14,047 nt of DNA, taken from assembly GCA_910587335.1 (NCBI GenBank), contig CAJUMG010000029.1, positions 1 to 14,047 on the forward strand, read 5' to 3'. The translations under genes were made by a program, and so were the position numbers. Shown here piece after piece: positions 13,365 through 14,047 of the stretch (position 1 is the first letter of the stretch; every line of letters starts with the position of its first letter). The notes under the pieces were generated by a model. The model did not search any database and had not been told where the DNA came from. It worked only from the letters and a program-made list of their open reading frames with translations. Source of the stretch: an uncultured Oscillospiraceae bacterium. Lineage in GTDB: Bacteria; Bacillota; Clostridia; Oscillospirales; Ruminococcaceae.

Positions 13365-14047
13365 ATGGTGCTTTGGTCCGGAAGATTTTCTAAGGAACTT
13401 GACAAACAGGTCAACGACTTTAATTCGTCCATCTCTTTTGACAATCGGATGTATGCCCAGGACATTCGGGGAAGTATCGCCCACGCCACGATGCTGGCCC
13501 AGCAGGGGATTCTCTCGCAGGAGGACAAGGCGGCAATCGTCAAGGGGCTGACCGAGATTTTAGCGGATATCGAAAGCCATAAACTGGCCTTTGACCCCGC
13601 CGCAGAGGACATCCATATGTTTATAGAGGCGGAGCTGACCGACCGCATTGGCGACGCGGGCAAACGCCTGCACACCGCCCGCAGCCGCAACGACCAGGTA
13701 GCGCTGGATATGAAGCTATATTTCCACGATGAAATTGGCCAGATTCTTTCGCTATGCAAAGAGCTGGTGGAAATGCTTTTGGAAAAAGCGTCGGCCCATA
13801 CCGAAACGGTCATGCCGGGCTATACCCATATGCAGCGGGGCCAGCCGACCACCTTTGCACACCACCTGATGGCCTATGTCCAGATGTTTCTGCGGGATAT
13901 CCAGCGCCTACAGGACTGTGACAAGCGCCTTTTAAACACCATGCCCCTGGGCAGCGGCGCCGCTTTCGGCACCACCTATCCCATCGACCGGGAGATGACC
14001 GCGGCGCTTTTGGGCTTTACCGGTATTTCCCAAAACAGCATGGATGG
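13365..14047 (+). CDS. argH: Argininosuccinate lyase, 3'-truncated
   Basis: ArgH splits argininosuccinate into arginine and fumarate, the last step of arginine synthesis; it is a homotetramer of the fumarase/aspartase superfamily. The first 227 of roughly 460 residues are in the window. Visible are MVLWSGRFSKELDKQVNDFN, EDIHMFIEAEL (81-91), the substrate loop HTARSRNDQV (103-112), the conserved MPGYTHMQRGQPTTFAHHL (150-168, with the general-acid histidine H155) and LGSGAAFGTTYPIDRE (195-210). The catalytic serine loop of the family (GSSxMPxKxN) lies beyond the window end. ATG 13365 has AGGAGG (13350-13355) nine bases upstream. It follows argG by 92 bases. Confidence 0.97.
   Translation, partial: MVLWSGRFSKELDKQVNDFNSSISFDNRMYAQDIRGSIAHATMLAQQGILSQEDKAAIVKGLTEILADIESHKLAFDPAAEDIHMFIEAELTDRIGDAGKRLHTARSRNDQVALDMKLYFHDEIGQILSLCKELVEMLLEKASAHTETVMPGYTHMQRGQPTTFAHHLMAYVQMFLRDIQRLQDCDKRLLNTMPLGSGAAFGTTYPIDREMTAALLGFTGISQNSMD

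Overview
The window looks like a chromosomal segment of a moderately GC-rich member of the Clostridia, probably Oscillospiraceae or Ruminococcaceae. The grounds are strong AGGAGG-type ribosome sites, housekeeping genes of Firmicutes type, T-rich intrinsic terminators and AT-rich intergenic DNA with TATAAT boxes. The organism assignment is inference; no rRNA or other marker is present.

Layout. Positions 1-923 hold the end of a metal-dependent amidohydrolase and a YjbQ/UPF0047 protein. A short stretch that looks like a gene relic follows, then an AT-richer PhzF-family gene (1048-1905). Four minus-strand units come next: a QueT-type vitamin/queuosine-precursor transporter subunit behind what reads as a preQ1-I riboswitch (2067-2643), a threonine aldolase (2783-3805), and an AT-rich maltose/galactoside O-acetyltransferase (3987-4571). 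A plus-strand operon, prmA-rsmE plus a small membrane protein with PilN-like architecture, fills 4850-7057. The 491 bases after it hold a terminator, a cluster of DnaA-box-like 9-mers, and a possible small RNA (minus) or small ORF (plus). A minus-strand pair, a CPBP protease and tadA, overlaps by ATGA (7549-9044). Then come a plus-strand Nudix hydrolase, a TrkH/KtrB potassium channel subunit and a GNAT acetyltransferase (9445-11769). The end carries arginine biosynthesis, argG and the first 227 codons of argH, behind a promoter with a likely ArgR box.

The genes serve ordinary metabolism, translation and ion homeostasis. No mobile element, CRISPR array, tRNA or rRNA was seen. The most interesting signals are non-coding: the preQ1-I riboswitch matched to queT, the C-rich small RNA candidate near 7307-7406, and the DnaA-box cluster at 7152-7291. 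No defence or biosynthetic system that could be called new was found.
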